A DNA stretch of 35,338 bases, from NCBI GenBank assembly GCA_945900455.1, contig CAMDJH010000033.1, forward strand, positions 1 to 35,338, written 5' to 3'. Source of the stretch: Akkermansia muciniphila (GTDB lineage Bacteria; Verrucomicrobiota; Verrucomicrobiia; Limisphaerales; UBA9464). The notes below the pieces were generated by a model. It saw only the letters and a list, made by a program, of their open reading frames with translations. It made no database searches and was not told where the DNA came from. Position numbers and translations under genes: made by a program. Within the stretch, counting starts at the first letter, position 1. Every line of letters starts with the position of its first letter. Shown here piece by piece: positions 1 through 7,201 of the stretch.

Positions 1-45
1 GCGGGGAAAGAGGATAGCCGAAGGCCAGGTGAGGGGGTGCTCCGG
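1..45. repeat. Partial REP-like G-rich repeat at window edge
   Basis: The first bases carry a GGGG(A)AAGAGG...CCGAAGGCC..GGTGAGGGG pattern. The same pattern occurs at 21256-21287 (GGGGGAGAG, then GGCCAAAGGCCGGGTGAGG) and in reduced form at 18431-18486. The GGCC-GAA-GGCC core is a small inverted repeat. The left part is cut by the window edge. I infer a dispersed intergenic repeat; copy number cannot be judged from three copies. Confidence 0.45.
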
Positions 46-134
46 GATCGCGTTCTGGAAAGCGCGCAGCTCTCTTTCCTGCACTGGTTCATGCAATCAC
101 GGCGAGCACTGTTAAGTTCGGTGGATTCTCACCC

Positions 135-242
135 GTGAAACCTATTCCCAACACGCTTACAGCAGTCAAGGATCACACGCGGGTCTTTGGCGATCTCACG
201 TTTGTCTACCCGGTCATCTCGCGTCGCTCGCGGAAAAAGTGA
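135..242 (+). pseudogene. Possible truncated N-terminus of a radical SAM protein
   Basis: The frame ending at TGA 240-242 reads protein-like (VKPIPNTLTAVKDHTRVF, then FVYPVISRRSR). This resembles, from memory, the segment just before the CxxxCxxC iron-sulfur motif of a radical SAM family in which YPVLSRR(S/A)RG is followed by GINLNPDK and the cysteines. Here the frame breaks after ISRRSR with Lys-Lys-stop, so the cysteines and the whole barrel are missing. The RAYT remnant begins at once downstream, so the break looks like an insertion or deletion junction. The start is uncertain; GTG 135 is one option and the frame stays open further upstream. Family assignment is tentative. Confidence 0.4.
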
Positions 243-245
243 CAG

Positions 246-708
246 GTTCAATTGCAATCCGATCCGAGCGGGATTGGTCCAGGACCCGAAGGATTATCGC
301 TTTTGCGGATACGCCGCGGCGTTAACGGGTGCGACAACGATTCGACAGGGCCTTATGAGCTTTTTGGATCCGGCGGATTGGGGGAAGGCGGCGGCGCAAT
401 ATCGGATGGTATTGTTCGTCGCGGCTGGAAGCGCCAACCGAAGCGACAAAGCGGTGTTGGATCCGCAGACAATCCGTGCGGAATTGGCCCGAGGGGGAGA
501 GTTGAGTTTAGGCCAGGTGTTGCGTTTGCGAGTGCGCCATATGACCGATGGGGTGGTTCTGGGCTCGAAGGACTTTGTGAATGAGATGTTCACCCGCCAC
601 CGGGACCGATTCAGTGTGCGGCGTAAAGACGGAGCCCGTCCGATTCGGGGCGTACCGTTGCCGGGGATTTGCGTGATGCGGGATCTGCGAGTGGACGCGA
701 TTGGATAG
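246..708 (+). pseudogene. RAYT (REP-associated tyrosine transposase) C-terminal remnant
   Basis: From about 252 the frame reads NPIRAGLVQDPKDYRFCGYA, which matches the conserved NPVRAGLV..P.DYRWSGY block of Y1-type (IS200-like) RAYT transposases. It then runs through the C-terminal extension of larger family members (GSKDFVNEMFTRHRDRF, then RRKDGAR and CVMRDLRVD) to TAG 706-708. The N-terminal half, with the HUH motif and the catalytic tyrosine helix, is absent. The nominal TTG start at 187 lies in foreign sequence shared with the upstream radical SAM fragment. The remnant cannot be an active transposase. Whether the C-terminal part is still translated is unknown. Confidence 0.75.
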
Positions 709-733
709 CGATGAAGACCCTTTAGTGAACCTC

Positions 734-1147
734 TCACTTTGTCTTAGATCCCACGAGGTCGGTCCTGAGGTTGCCTTCGAGGATGGCCACCGCCGCCGCA
801 TAGACCGCCGTGTGAGTAAGACTTAGGTGCAAGGTTTGTCCACCGCGACGGGCCAGCAGTTCCCGGCTGGATCCATGCAGTTCCACGATCGGCTGGCCCG
901 ATGGCAATCGGACGACTTCGATGTCCTGCCATCCCAATTCTGCGCCGATCCCCGTACCGAACGCCTTGCTGACCGCCTCCTTGGCGGCGAAGCGGGCTGC
1001 CAGGAAGGGGCCCGGTTGGGAATGGCGGGTGCAGTAGGCAATCTCGTTCGGGTGGAAAATTCGCTTTAGAAAGCGGTCCCCAAACCGTTCATAGGAAGCG
1101 GTTACCCGTGAAACTTCGATCACATCGATCCCGATGCCGAGAATCAT
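734..1147 (-). CDS. acpS: Holo-[acyl-carrier-protein] synthase
   Basis: AcpS transfers the 4'-phosphopantetheine group of CoA to a serine of acyl carrier protein, activating it for fatty acid synthesis in the cytoplasm. The 137-residue product has the normal family length. It shows the N-terminal GIGIDVIEVSR motif with the Mg-binding aspartate D8, and RFAAKEAVSKAFGTG at 52-66 with the second metal-binding acidic residue E57. LSLTHT near the C-terminus matches the conserved LS(I)SHT strand. It lies 31 bp downstream of pdxJ on the same strand. The pdxJ-acpS pairing is also known in enterobacteria, so one operon is likely. The ATG is preceded by a pyrimidine-rich leader and not by a purine-rich ribosome site. 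Confidence 0.96.
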   Translation of the reverse strand: MILGIGIDVIEVSRVTASYERFGDRFLKRIFHPNEIAYCTRHSQPGPFLAARFAAKEAVSKAFGTGIGAELGWQDIEVVRLPSGQPIVELHGSSRELLARRGGQTLHLSLTHTAVYAAAVAILEGNLRTDLVGSKTK

Positions 1148-1178
1148 AGCGGATGGGCGCGCATCGGTGAGACGGAAT

Positions 1179-1919
1179 TCATCCCGTATAGCCCTTCATG
1201 GCGTCCAGCATCTCCCGGACCGCGGTGGCAAGGCCGGTTTCGATCGCTCGGCTTACGAGGCTGTGTCCAATGTTGAGTTCGATCAAATGGGGAACGCCGT
1301 GCAGGAGCGGCACATTGCGGACATTCAATCCGTGGCCTGCGTTGACCCGGAGTCCGAGTTGGTTCGCCCGCCTGGCAGCGGCGACGAGTCGTTCGATCTC
1401 CCGGTGCCGTTCGGATGTTTGTTCGAAGTGTTCCGCGTAACTACCGGTGTGCAACTCGATGAATTGGGCGCCGATCAAGGCGGCGGCCTCGACTTGGCGG
1501 CCCTCCGGTGCAATGAACAGGCTGACTTCAATTCCTGCGTTGTTTAGCCGGCGACAAGTTTCGGTGAGCGCCGGAATGGCCGCCGCCGCATCCAATCCTC
1601 CCTCGGTTGTGACCTCTTCCCGGCGTTCGGGCACAAGGCACACAATTCCCGGATGCACGTCGAGTGCGACGACTACCATCTCGGGCGTGTTGGCCATTTC
1701 GAGATTGAGACGAGTGCGGATTTCTCGGCTGAGACGTTGGATATCCCCATCGACGATGTGACGGCGATCTTCGCGGAGATGGGCCGTAATACCATGCGCT
1801 CCAGCGGCCTCGCAAATGAGGGCAGCCGCCACCGGATCCGGTTCTCCATTGGGTTGCCCGCGGTAGCGAGCCTGCCGGAGGGTGGCTACATGGTCGATGT
1901 TGACTCCGAGTTTGAGCAT
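1179..1919 (-). CDS. pdxJ: Pyridoxine 5'-phosphate synthase
   Basis: PdxJ condenses 1-deoxyxylulose 5-phosphate with 3-amino-2-oxopropyl phosphate to form pyridoxine 5'-phosphate, the ring-closing step of DXP-dependent vitamin B6 synthesis. The 246-residue protein is full length for this TIM-barrel family. It begins with LGVNIDHVATLRQARY (phosphate and substrate binding). HGITAHLREDRRHI at 42-55 carries the conserved histidine and the arginine pair, LNLEMA carries the catalytic-type glutamate, and RVNAGHGLN lies near the C-terminal glycine-rich phosphate site. It sits 11 bp after an unknown secreted-protein gene and 31 bp before acpS, all on the minus strand. Of the other pdx genes, none is visible in this window. 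Confidence 0.97.
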   Translation of the reverse strand: MLKLGVNIDHVATLRQARYRGQPNGEPDPVAAALICEAAGAHGITAHLREDRRHIVDGDIQRLSREIRTRLNLEMANTPEMVVVALDVHPGIVCLVPERREEVTTEGGLDAAAAIPALTETCRRLNNAGIEVSLFIAPEGRQVEAAALIGAQFIELHTGSYAEHFEQTSERHREIERLVAAARRANQLGLRVNAGHGLNVRNVPLLHGVPHLIELNIGHSLVSRAIETGLATAVREMLDAMKGYTG

Positions 1920-1930
1920 GCGGGTATCCG

Positions 1931-3433
1931 TTAGGGAGGGGCTAGGAGGGAGGGCCTCGGTGCTATGCCTCTAGGCCTCACTGCGAACGGGGCGTCGAGC
2001 CAGCGGACCCATTGCATGAGTTCAAAGCCGGTGAAACCGAGGGCGGATTTCCGATTGAGCTCCAACTCAGCAGGGCCGGTCTGCAGCACTTCGGTTGACG
2101 CGTTGCGATCTTCCAATGAGAGGGCGGCCAACCAAGCGTTGGCCGGAAACTTCGCCTGAATGAGCCCCCCCAAAGTGAAAACATCCATAGTTTGCAAGAG
2201 TTGGCGCCAGTGATCGATTGACTCCTCCGTGTTTTCCCAGCTGTACGCGACGAGATTGGTGCGTTGAAGCTGGGCTACGAGAGCCTCAGGCGGAGGATTC
2301 GTCGATGGAAATCCGGGAGAAAATCCGCCGAAAACCCAACCTCCATTCGTCGTGTCGATCGGCAGCAGGAAGGGGGTGGTCGGAGGCCCGCCAGACAGGT
2401 TGATCCTGATGATGTGTTTCTCGACGATATGTTTCATTGAACCCATCACCCGGGGGAGTCCATTGGTCGGAACGAACAGCGGGCGCAAGCGATCGGCGAT
2501 GGTGTCAACCGTCGGGTTGGGGGACTCGGAGGGAAACGAGTAGAAAAGGCGGAACGGAGTTCCTGGCTGCATCCAGACGAACATTTGGTCCGGGGCATTG
2601 CTCAGTTGGAGCGAGCGAAACCAGGAGGCATTTTCGATGACAGGATGGATGCCCCGCGCGGCGCTAAAGCTGACCAGGGGATCACGAATGATCTGGGGAA
2701 ATTTCCAAGGGTCCAAATGCAGGTCCAGGGTGGCGGGAAACTTCAGGCGAAGGGTGGTGCGAAGATTGTCATTGGTTGCCAGGATGGAGAACTCGCCGCG
2801 GGCGGGTGTGAAGAGCCACGGGGGCCAAATTCCGGCGGGCCATTTCGCGGCGTCAAAGGTTCCGGAAAACAAGCCCGCTGGCATTGGGGCATGAATCAAT
2901 TCCTGCGCGCGCGCGAGGCCGAGGGGACCCGTTCCAGCCAGCAACCAGCCATTGGTGAATTCGAGTTGGACGGGCTGGGATGCGGCGGAAGCCAGGCCAT
3001 TGCTCCAGGTCACTGTATTCGGCGATTCGATCCGGATTGCGAACGCCCACTGCGTGCGGCTCAGAATTTCACCCACACTTTCTGCGGCGAGGAATTGGCG
3101 TACCGGCGGCACGAGGGTGGCGATTTCGGCCGGCAGGGGATTCGTTTCGCCACGTCCGAACCAGACGATGTTTCGCACGAGGTTTGTCGCCAGCAGGGCG
3201 GCGACCGGTTCCGAGTTGGTCGCGTTCACCGATTTTTGAACGAGCGTTGCATGGGTCTGCCCGGCGAGGTGGCGTCCGCCGGCGAAGTGCCATTGGAGTG
3301 CCGGCGGTGGTGGAGCTGTTGGCGGTTGAGATCGCGAAGAATTCGCCTCGGCGGCGGCGGCAACACGGTCACCGCAGCGGCCACTGAACAGGGCCGTCAG
3401 CAGGAGGCATACGAGAGGTAGCGAGCGAAACAT
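1931..3433 (-). CDS. Uncharacterised secreted protein
   Basis: I do not recognise a characterised family. The 500-residue product begins with a likely Sec signal peptide (MFRSLPLVCLLLTALFSG), with cleavage probably around residues 20-28. A Ser/Pro/Ala-rich linker with a run of prolines follows, near residues 35-45. The remainder is rich in Asn-Thr, Trp and Pro and looks like a soluble beta-rich periplasmic or outer-membrane-associated protein with no further membrane segment. It is the first gene of a probable operon with pdxJ (11 bp gap) and acpS. Its ATG lies only 32 bp from the divergent start of the lipoate ligase-family gene. Composition resembles the large AsmA-like protein elsewhere in the window, which may only reflect an envelope location. 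Confidence 0.75.
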   Translation of the reverse strand: MFRSLPLVCLLLTALFSGRCGDRVAAAAEANSSRSQPPTAPPPPALQWHFAGGRHLAGQTHATLVQKSVNATNSEPVAALLATNLVRNIVWFGRGETNPLPAEIATLVPPVRQFLAAESVGEILSRTQWAFAIRIESPNTVTWSNGLASAASQPVQLEFTNGWLLAGTGPLGLARAQELIHAPMPAGLFSGTFDAAKWPAGIWPPWLFTPARGEFSILATNDNLRTTLRLKFPATLDLHLDPWKFPQIIRDPLVSFSAARGIHPVIENASWFRSLQLSNAPDQMFVWMQPGTPFRLFYSFPSESPNPTVDTIADRLRPLFVPTNGLPRVMGSMKHIVEKHIIRINLSGGPPTTPFLLPIDTTNGGWVFGGFSPGFPSTNPPPEALVAQLQRTNLVAYSWENTEESIDHWRQLLQTMDVFTLGGLIQAKFPANAWLAALSLEDRNASTEVLQTGPAELELNRKSALGFTGFELMQWVRWLDAPFAVRPRGIAPRPSLLAPP

Positions 3434-3465
3434 GCGCCGCAGTCATTGCCAAACTGGGAGATTGA

Positions 3466-4236
3466 ATGCAATCGCGCTTTCCAGCCGACGCGAATCGCTT
3501 CCAGACTTCCGGTAGTACAATGCACACCGACGAACCGCTTGCGGGCGAACTTTGGCGAGTACTGGACACCGGTCCGGGCGAGCCGGCTTGGAATATGGCG
3601 CTGGATGAGGCTCTGCTGGAGCAAGGGAGTTTGGATTCCCGCGCCGTCCTCCGATTTTACGCATGGGATCGCCCCGCGGCTACGTTTGGCTACTTGCAGC
3701 GATATCAGGTGGTTTCGGAACTCACCGCGTTGCGTCCCCTGATCCGACGATGCACGGGTGGAGGACTCGTTTCGCATGCGGCTGACTGGACCTACAGTGT
3801 GATGGCGCCGGTGGGGCACCCTTGGTACCGGCTGAAGGCCGTCGCGAGTTACTGCCGTTTGCACGAGTGGCTGTGCGCAGCATTTCGGAGGGTTGGCGTC
3901 GAAACCGAATTGGCGGCGGTGACGGATCCCGTTGGCCCGGGCCAGTGCTTCATTGGGGCCGAGGAGGCGGATCTATTGTTGCGGGGACGAAAGCTGGCGG
4001 GGGCTGCCCAGCGGCGCAATCGGCATGGGTTGCTGATCCAGGGTTCGGTGCAACCGCCACCACCGGAGGTTCCTGTTGAAGCGTGGAGGGCGTCAATGAT
4101 TTCCATACTCCGGGAGCAGGGGGCTCAGGTGGAGGTCGTTCCCGGATCGAGCCCACTTGCAGTGGTTGTCGGCGATTCGGCTCGGCGGCTGAACGAGACC
4201 AAGTATTCGCGGCCCGAATACCAACAAAGGCGATGA
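3466..4236 (+). CDS. Lipoate-protein ligase / LipM-like octanoyltransferase family protein
   Basis: The 256-residue protein belongs to the biotin/lipoate protein ligase fold, which attaches lipoyl or octanoyl groups to lysines of lipoyl domains. Visible motifs are WNMALDEALLE (41-52), RRCTGGGLVSH (94-104, the RRxSGGGxVxH substrate loop) and GRKLAGAAQRR (174-184) with the conserved lysine K176. C161 in GQCFIGAEE sits 15 residues before that lysine. This recalls the catalytic cysteine of LipM-type octanoyltransferases and is not expected in LplA. ATG 3466 has a fair GGGAG five bases upstream; ATG 3520 would remove 18 residues that precede the recognised domain and is an alternative. It heads a plus-strand cluster with nadC, birA and coaX. 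Its exact substrate is unresolved. Confidence 0.85.
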   Translation: MQSRFPADANRFQTSGSTMHTDEPLAGELWRVLDTGPGEPAWNMALDEALLEQGSLDSRAVLRFYAWDRPAATFGYLQRYQVVSELTALRPLIRRCTGGGLVSHAADWTYSVMAPVGHPWYRLKAVASYCRLHEWLCAAFRRVGVETELAAVTDPVGPGQCFIGAEEADLLLRGRKLAGAAQRRNRHGLLIQGSVQPPPPEVPVEAWRASMISILREQGAQVEVVPGSSPLAVVVGDSARRLNETKYSRPEYQQRR

Positions 4237-4292
4237 CCGGATGAATCGGGGGAAAGATTGAATCGCATGGGTCTGGGGTGCCAGCCTTCGTC

Positions 4293-5147
4293 ATGGTCAT
4301 GCTAACACCATTGGAGATTCGCACGGCGGTGCGTGCCGCCCTGCAGGAGGACCTGGGGGACGGGGATGCCACCACGCTGGCATGCATTTCTGAGAATTCG
4401 ATTTCTCGGGCAGAAATGAATGCTCGCGAGCCTTTGGTGGTCGCTGGCTTGGCCTTTGCAGAAATGGCTTTACGTGAGTTGTCGACCAGCCTGCGGGTGA
4501 TTTTGCTCGTGCCGGACGGTGCCAGAGCCAATCCCGGGGAGGTACTCCTAACGGTGGAGGGAACCACTCGCGCAATTCTCGCGGCGGAACGGGTTGCGCT
4601 GAACTTCGTCCAACGGCTTTCGGGCATCGCGACCCTCACTTCGCAGTTTGTCGATGCCGTCGCGGGAACGTCCGTCCAGATTCTGGACACGCGGAAGACG
4701 ACGCCCGGATGGCGACGGTTCGAGAAATATGCGGTCGCCTGCGGCGGCGGTACCAATCATCGAGTCGGCCTTTTCGATTTGATTCTGATCAAGGACAATC
4801 ACCTCGCCGCCCTCCGCGACGAAATGCCCAATGCCGTGGCAGCGGCGGTCGGCCGAGCCCGGCGTTTGTATCCCCAGCTGCGGGTGGAGGTGGAAGCGGA
4901 CCAGTTGAGCCAGGTGCAGCAGGCGGTGGAAGCGGGGGCGGATATCATCCTCCTGGATAACATGACTCCGACCCAACTGCGGGCGGCGGTGGCGGTGGTC
5001 GCGGGACGTGCCCGGACTGAGGCGAGCGGTGGCGTGCGTCTCGAGACGGTGCGGGCGATCGCCGAAACTGGGGTAGACTTTATTTCCGTTGGAGCGCTCA
5101 CTCACTCGGCGCGCTCCATGGACATTGGACTCGATTTTACGATATGA
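4293..5147 (+). CDS. nadC: Nicotinate-nucleotide diphosphorylase (carboxylating)
   Basis: NadC converts quinolinate and PRPP to nicotinate mononucleotide, CO2 and pyrophosphate in de novo NAD synthesis. The product of about 284 residues is full length. It contains ALQEDLGDGDATT near the N-terminus, ILDTRKTTPGWR and KYAVACGGGTNHR (the quinolinate and PRPP binding region), LILIKDNHL, VEVEADQL and ILLDNMTP along the barrel, and the final FISVGALTHS strand. GTG 4278 or ATG 4299 are alternative starts; the recognisable domain begins at LTPLEIR just after 4299. Its TGA overlaps the ATG of birA (ATGA at 5144-5147), which indicates translational coupling. The nadA and nadB partners are not in this window. 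Confidence 0.97.
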   Translation: MVMLTPLEIRTAVRAALQEDLGDGDATTLACISENSISRAEMNAREPLVVAGLAFAEMALRELSTSLRVILLVPDGARANPGEVLLTVEGTTRAILAAERVALNFVQRLSGIATLTSQFVDAVAGTSVQILDTRKTTPGWRRFEKYAVACGGGTNHRVGLFDLILIKDNHLAALRDEMPNAVAAAVGRARRLYPQLRVEVEADQLSQVQQAVEAGADIILLDNMTPTQLRAAVAVVAGRARTEASGGVRLETVRAIAETGVDFISVGALTHSARSMDIGLDFTI

Positions 5148-6124
5148 CATCCGACGCGCTCATTCTCACCGCATTGCGGTCCGCTCCAGAATCCGGCGTC
5201 TCGGGTGCCAGCCTAGCCAGCGAGTTGGGTGTCAGCCGAGCGGCGGTCTGGAATCATATCGAGGAATTGCGGAAGTTGGGGTACGACATTGAAGCGAGTC
5301 CGCACCATGGCTACCGATTGCGGCGGGTTCCGGATTGTCTGCACGCGGATGACTTGATCTCACGACTTGGACCGGTGAAGGGCATTGGCCGGGATATCCG
5401 GGTTTTTGGCCAAACCACTTCCACCAACGATGTGGTGGAGAAACTGGCGCGCGATCACGTCTCAGAGGGCATTGTTGTTTTCGCCGAATCACAGACGAAG
5501 GGGCGAGGACGCCTCGGTCGTCAGTGGGTGTCGCCCGCCGGCAAGGGTCTCTGGTTCTCCGTGTTGCTCCGTCCCAAACTTCAGGTTTCAGCGGCAACAC
5601 AATTGACCGTCACCACGGCGGTGGCGGTGGTCCGCGCCATTGAACGGGAAACTGGTTTGCACCCCGAGATCAAATGGCCGAACGACATCGTCTTCGGAGC
5701 GCGGAAGTGCGCCGGAATCCTCCTCGAGCTAGGAGCTGAACTGGATCATATCCGGCATGTCGTTCTCGGGATTGGTGTCGACGTAAATCTGACGTCGGCG
5801 GAGTTCCCCGAGGAACTACGTTCGGTGGCGACATCGCTGCAGGAGCAACTCGGACGCCCGTTGGATCGAGCGGCGCTGGCGGTGGCATTACTTCGTGAGT
5901 TGGAAGCGGCTTACGCCCGGTTGCGGGCCGGCGATTTCCTGGAGATCGGGGACGAATGGATGCGGCGTTGCTCCACGCTTGGCAAGCGGGTGTCGATCCG
6001 CATGGCGGACCGCGTGGTTCGAGGATATGCCGAGGCTCTCGATGAAGAGGGAGCGCTTCGCGTCCGGACCGAACATGGGCGTCTTGAACGAATCATTGGC
6101 GGCGACGTGACGCTCGAAGAATAG
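5144..6124 (+). CDS. birA: Biotin-[acetyl-CoA-carboxylase] ligase / biotin operon repressor
   Basis: BirA forms biotinyl-AMP and transfers biotin to the carrier lysine of acetyl-CoA carboxylase. The 326-residue protein has the long bifunctional form. Residues 1-60 form a winged helix-turn-helix (SGASLASELGVSRAAVWNHI, then LGYDIEASPHHGYRL). The catalytic domain has GRGRLGRQWVSP at about 119-130 (ATP/biotin loop), KWPNDIVFGARKCAGILLE at about 177-195 and IGVDVNL. A C-terminal SH3-like domain of about 50 residues follows. The DNA-binding domain suggests that it also represses biotin genes, but no biotin biosynthesis gene or operator is visible here. It overlaps nadC by 4 bp and precedes coaX by 20 bp. 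birA next to coaX is a common arrangement in bacteria. Confidence 0.96.
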   Translation: MTSDALILTALRSAPESGVSGASLASELGVSRAAVWNHIEELRKLGYDIEASPHHGYRLRRVPDCLHADDLISRLGPVKGIGRDIRVFGQTTSTNDVVEKLARDHVSEGIVVFAESQTKGRGRLGRQWVSPAGKGLWFSVLLRPKLQVSAATQLTVTTAVAVVRAIERETGLHPEIKWPNDIVFGARKCAGILLELGAELDHIRHVVLGIGVDVNLTSAEFPEELRSVATSLQEQLGRPLDRAALAVALLRELEAAYARLRAGDFLEIGDEWMRRCSTLGKRVSIRMADRVVRGYAEALDEEGALRVRTEHGRLERIIGGDVTLEE

Positions 6125-6144
6125 CCCGAAATCGTTTTCAATTC

Positions 6145-6927
6145 ATGAGCAAACAAAGGATCGAGCGTCTTCTTCTGATCGATATCGGAAATACCCATAC
6201 GCACGTCGGTCTTGCGACGGTGCGGCGGATCATCAAGACGCGCGACTTCGAAACCACCCAGGTGCTGGCAGGGTGCGTGAAATCCAGCCTGGCGCAATTC
6301 ACCGATGGGCGCGACGTCACGGCTGCGTGTCTTTGCAGCGTCGTGCCGCGAGCCGTCCAGCCGATGCAACGGACGCTGCGAGACTTGTTCGGGGTGACAG
6401 CACTGCAGTTGACACCGAAGACCGTGCGGGGTGTCGGCATTCGCTACCGGCGTCCGGATTCGATTGGGCAGGATCGACTCGCGAATGCCGTGGCCGTGCG
6501 GGCCGCATTTGGCGCGCCCGCGGTCGTGGTTGATTTCGGAACGGCGGTCACGTTTGACGTCGTTGACACGAACGGGGACTACGTCGGTGGCATCATTGCG
6601 CCCGGGTTGGCGGCGATGACCGACTACTTGCACGAAAAAACTGCGCTGCTGCCAAAGATCCGGATTCGCGAGCCTGGACGCCTCATCGGTCGTAACACGG
6701 AAGAGGCAATGCTCATCGGGGCCGTCCAAGGATACCGCGGGCTCGTGCGAGAACTGATCGGCGGATTGAAGCGGGAACTTGGCGTCCGGAAACTGCCGGT
6801 GGTGGCCACGGGCGGGTACGCGCGGTTGATCGCTCGCGGGCTACCGGAAATTGATGCCGTCCGCCCTTTCCTGACACTTGAAGGTTTGCGGTTGACCTGG
6901 CTGGCGCACCGAGACTCGACGGCGTGA
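6145..6927 (+). CDS. coaX: Type III pantothenate kinase
   Basis: CoaX phosphorylates pantothenate with ATP, the first step of CoA synthesis. The 260-residue protein has the ASKHA-type phosphate motif LLIDIGNTHTHVGLA at 10-24, a pantothenate-binding segment GIRYRRPDSIGQDRLANA around 98-116, VVVDFGTAVTFDVVD around 127-141 with the catalytic aspartate, and GGIIAPGL immediately after. Type III kinases typically need a monovalent cation and resist feedback by CoA. It is the last gene of the lipoate/nadC/birA/coaX cluster and is followed by 274 bases without a gene. The start ATG follows an AT-rich stretch (TTTTCAATTC) without a clear ribosome site. Confidence 0.96.
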   Translation: MSKQRIERLLLIDIGNTHTHVGLATVRRIIKTRDFETTQVLAGCVKSSLAQFTDGRDVTAACLCSVVPRAVQPMQRTLRDLFGVTALQLTPKTVRGVGIRYRRPDSIGQDRLANAVAVRAAFGAPAVVVDFGTAVTFDVVDTNGDYVGGIIAPGLAAMTDYLHEKTALLPKIRIREPGRLIGRNTEEAMLIGAVQGYRGLVRELIGGLKRELGVRKLPVVATGGYARLIARGLPEIDAVRPFLTLEGLRLTWLAHRDSTA

Positions 6928-6949
6928 CTGGGTCACGGGAAAGACCCCC

Positions 6950-7195
6950 CACGGAACGGGTGTGAGGCAAAAATCTTCAAGAATTCCTCACACAAAGTTC
7001 ACAAAGGTCGCAAAGGAGAATGGGAGCTCACACTCGGAAGGCGCGGAGCGCCGCCAGATCGTAGCCCCAGGACTCCTGACATCGAGCCTTGGGAAAGCAG
7101 CGCGGCGGATCTGCAACCGACTTGGAGAACAAAACTCTGACAGTCCAACTCCACCGCCTTGCCAGCCCCAGCCATGACGAGGAACTCAAGCACCG
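6950..7195. repeat. Gene-free spacer with probable dispersed-repeat remnants
   Basis: Between the convergent coaX and the metallohydrolase gene I see no convincing gene. The stretch CACAAAGTTCACAAAGGTCG at 6990-7009, followed by CAAAGGAGAA, has the look of an A-rich intergenic repeat found scattered through many bacterial genomes. The segment from about 7040 on (GGCGC-GGA-GCGCC hairpin at 7040-7052, then ATCGTAGCCCCAGGACTCCT and GGCGGATCTGCAA) resembles another dispersed verrucomicrobial intergenic element. Both assignments come from memory of similar text and not from copies inside this window. No intrinsic terminator with a T-tract was found. Confidence 0.3.
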
Positions 7196-7201
7196 ATTCG
7201 G

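Noticed and set aside
187-708. Complete 173-residue protein starting at TTG 187
   Set aside because: The first 20 residues belong to a different broken gene in another frame, and RAYT similarity starts only at about 252. It is treated as a remnant.
2585-3421. 278-codon open frame on the plus strand
   Set aside because: It is antisense to the secreted-protein gene. The minus frame has a signal peptide and operon context; this frame does not.
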